Of a stretch of 64,000 nt of DNA, positions 61,612 through 64,000 are shown piece by piece; position 1 is the first letter of the stretch, and each line of letters begins with the position of its first letter. The notes under the pieces are model-generated. The model saw nothing but the letters and a program-made list of their open reading frames with translations. It had not been told where the DNA came from and made no database searches. The DNA is taken from contig NZ_OX216966.1 of the NCBI RefSeq assembly GCF_945605565.1, positions 627,501 to 691,500 on the forward strand. Reading direction: 5' to 3'. The stretch is from Paenibacillus dendritiformis. Its GTDB lineage: Bacteria > Bacillota > Bacilli > Paenibacillales > Paenibacillaceae. The position numbers and the translations under genes were made by a program.

Positions 61612-62186
61612 TTCTGGTTATTGATAACTATGATTCGTTTACGTACAACTTGGTGCAATATTTGGGGGAGCTCGGCGAAGAGGTGCAGGTCTACCGCAAT
61701 GACGAGATTGATATCGCGGGCATCGAACGGTTGCAGCCGGATCATCTGCTGCTGTCCCCGGGCCCATGCACGCCGAACGAAGCGGGCATCACGCTGCAGG
61801 TCATTGAGCATTTCGCGGGCATCATCCCGATTCTGGGCGTGTGTCTCGGCCATCAGGCAATCGGCCAAGCCTTCGGCGGGGAGGTTGTTCGTGCCGGACG
61901 GCTGATGCACGGCAAGACGTCCCCGATTCTTCATCAAGGCGAATCGATCTTCGCCGGCTTGCCGAATCCGTTCACGGCGACCCGGTATCATTCGCTTATC
62001 GTCGATCGGGCGAGTCTGCCGGCTTGCCTGGCGATTACGGCGGAGACGGCCGAAGGGGAAATTATGGGGCTGCAGCATAAGGAACATCCGATTGTTGGCG
62101 TCCAATTCCATCCGGAATCGATTATTTCCGAGCATGGCCACCAGATGCTGCGCAATTTCTTAAGCATGGCGGCGCCTGTGCGATGA
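61608..62186 (+). CDS. pabA: Glutamine amidotransferase PabA (may also serve TrpG)
   Basis: 192-residue class I amidotransferase supplying ammonia to PabB. Cys79 in [15 protein letters not shown] is the nucleophile, and [13 protein letters not shown] carries the catalytic His and Glu. In B. subtilis this gene serves both folate and tryptophan synthesis; the same may hold here. ATG 61608 overlaps the pabB stop and its own stop overlaps pabC. Confidence 0.95.
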   Translation: MILVIDNYDSFTYNLVQYLGELGEEVQVYRNDEIDIAGIERLQPDHLLLSPGPCTPNEAGITLQVIEHFAGIIPILGVCLGHQAIGQAFGGEVVRAGRLMHGKTSPILHQGESIFAGLPNPFTATRYHSLIVDRASLPACLAITAETAEGEIMGLQHKEHPIVGVQFHPESIISEHGHQMLRNFLSMAAPVR

Positions 62187-63070
62187 CAGGCATCATCGGT
62201 TGGAATGGAGAGCTGGTGCCGAGTCATGAAGCCGCGGTTTCCGTGATGGACCACGGGTTTCTGTACGGCATGAGCCTGTTCGAGACGATGCGCACGTATG
62301 GCGGCCGTCCCTTCCTGCTGGAACGGCATCTGGAGCGGCTGTCCGGCGCCTGCGAGGAGCTGGGAATCCGCTGGACGGCTGAAGCAGAGCAGGCGGAGGC
62401 TCATATCCGGGCCGTCATGGCCGCGAATCATCTGGAAGAGGCCTATGTCCGGTATACGGTCAGCGCCGGCGAGAACGGCTTCGGCTTGCCGGGCGGCGAG
62501 TACGCCAGCCCGGTGACGATTGTGCTGGTGAAGCCGCTGCCAGACGTCCCGGATGCGCTGTATGCGCACGGGAAGCCGCTGCAGCGGCTGCGGCTGGCGC
62601 GCAACCGGCCCGAAGGGGACAGGCGCTTCAAGTCGGGGCATTACATGAATAATATTCTCGCCAAGCGCGAGCTGGGCGGCTATGAGTCGGCGCCTCTCGG
62701 GGCGGAAGGATTAATGCTGACAGCGGAAGGATGGCTGGCGGAGGGCATCGTCAGCAATCTGTTCTTCCTCACGGGCCGCCGGCTCTGTACCCCGGAGCTT
62801 GCAACGGGCATTCTTCCCGGCATCACGCGGGGGGTGGTTCTGGAGCTGGCTGCGGCCTGCGGTCTTACGGCGGAGGAAGGGCTGTACCGCTGGGATGACT
62901 TGATGCAGGCAGACGAAATTTTCATTACGACCTCCGTGCAGGAACTCGTCCCGATTACTTCGCTGTGGGATGAGACAGGGCAGTCAGCCGAGGTAAGCGG
63001 GGGGCGAATTGGAGCCTCCACCCGTGCGCTGTTGAACGCTTATCGCTCCCTGACGGTGCGCAATGCTTGA
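62183..63070 (+). CDS. pabC: Aminodeoxychorismate lyase
   Basis: 295-residue fold-type IV PLP enzyme that releases pyruvate from aminodeoxychorismate to give p-aminobenzoate. The cofactor Lys is K150 in [17 protein letters not shown], and [23 protein letters not shown] with [17 protein letters not shown] are family motifs. ATG 62183 overlaps pabA (ATGA). The pabB-pabA-pabC-folP run makes the pterin half-acceptor for folate. Confidence 0.92.
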   Translation: MTGIIGWNGELVPSHEAAVSVMDHGFLYGMSLFETMRTYGGRPFLLERHLERLSGACEELGIRWTAEAEQAEAHIRAVMAANHLEEAYVRYTVSAGENGFGLPGGEYASPVTIVLVKPLPDVPDALYAHGKPLQRLRLARNRPEGDRRFKSGHYMNNILAKRELGGYESAPLGAEGLMLTAEGWLAEGIVSNLFFLTGRRLCTPELATGILPGITRGVVLELAAACGLTAEEGLYRWDDLMQADEIFITTSVQELVPITSLWDETGQSAEVSGGRIGASTRALLNAYRSLTVRNA

Positions 63071-63159
63071 CAAGCTGCGAATGAAGGACGAGGCGTTGGC
63101 GGCCCATTATTCTCGTAACATAGTATACAAGAGCTTGTAACAGATCGGAGATGTTGAAC

Positions 63160-63999
<840 letters not shown>

Positions 64000-64000
64000 C

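Overview
The window looks like a low-to-mid GC Firmicute chromosome, most likely Paenibacillus or a close relative. The evidence is a gene order that follows the Bacillus subtilis rrnA-to-sul region almost gene by gene, many endospore genes (gin, yabG, sspF, fin, spoVT, yabP, yabQ, spoIIE, yabS), and Bacillus-type signals (sigma-A, sigma-F, sigma-H and Spo0A sites). Genus is inferred; no tool was run and family calls rest on reading motifs and remembered homologues.

Layout. 1-2217: the 3' part of a 23S rRNA gene, a complete 5S gene and the rrn terminator. 2218-4370: accessory DNA with an 18-19 bp degenerate tandem repeat, an IS3-family insertion sequence with a well-formed -1 frameshift signal, and a tandem array of small hairpins. 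4370-13181: an unknown membrane protein (minus strand), then gin, a YaaO-type decarboxylase, tmk, darA, yaaR, holB, ricT, yabA, a tRNA1Val-type methyltransferase, rsmI and, on the opposite strand, abrB. 13552-20865: HD phosphohydrolase, tatD, a c-di-AMP riboswitch and its G5/3D cell-wall protein gene yabE, rnmV, ksgA, yabG, veg and sspF. 21014-31014: ispE, purR, ridA, spoVG, glmU, prs, pth, fin and mfd. 31001-37222: prsA, spoVT, yabM, yabN (mazG), hup and rqcP. 37419-40163: a preQ1 riboswitch with queC-queD-queE-queF. 40249-49854: yabP, yabQ, divIC, yabR, spoIIE, yabS, yabT, tilS and hpt. 49944-63999: ftsH, nadA-nadB-nadC, coaX, hslO, yacD, cysK, pabB-pabA-pabC and folP.

How the genes fit together. 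The window mixes housekeeping genes (DNA precursor synthesis, replication clamp loading, rRNA and tRNA maturation, PRPP, UDP-GlcNAc, NAD, folate, queuosine) with the sporulation programme. Readable control sites connect them: a Spo0A box just downstream of the abrB promoter, a sigma-H promoter at spoVG, a long-spacer Spo0A-type promoter at spoIIE, and a sigma-F promoter at gin. Two c-di-AMP-sensing elements (the DarA protein and the yabE riboswitch) lie within 8 kb. Compared with B. subtilis as remembered, xpaC-yaaN, yazA, metS and ctc are missing, while an IS, an unknown membrane protein, an HD phosphohydrolase, prsA, queCDEF and nadABC are present.

The least explained material is non-coding: a mobile-looking inverted repeat with ends GTTCAAAAAG / CTTTTTGAAC in four copies upstream of genes, a GAATTGCTGCA / TGCAGGAATT palindromic family at three sites, the degenerate repeat beside the rrn operon, a near-perfect 20-bp hairpin between prs and pth, and a 42-bp tandem repeat upstream of spoIIE. 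No CRISPR array, prophage, toxin system or clearly novel protein system was seen.
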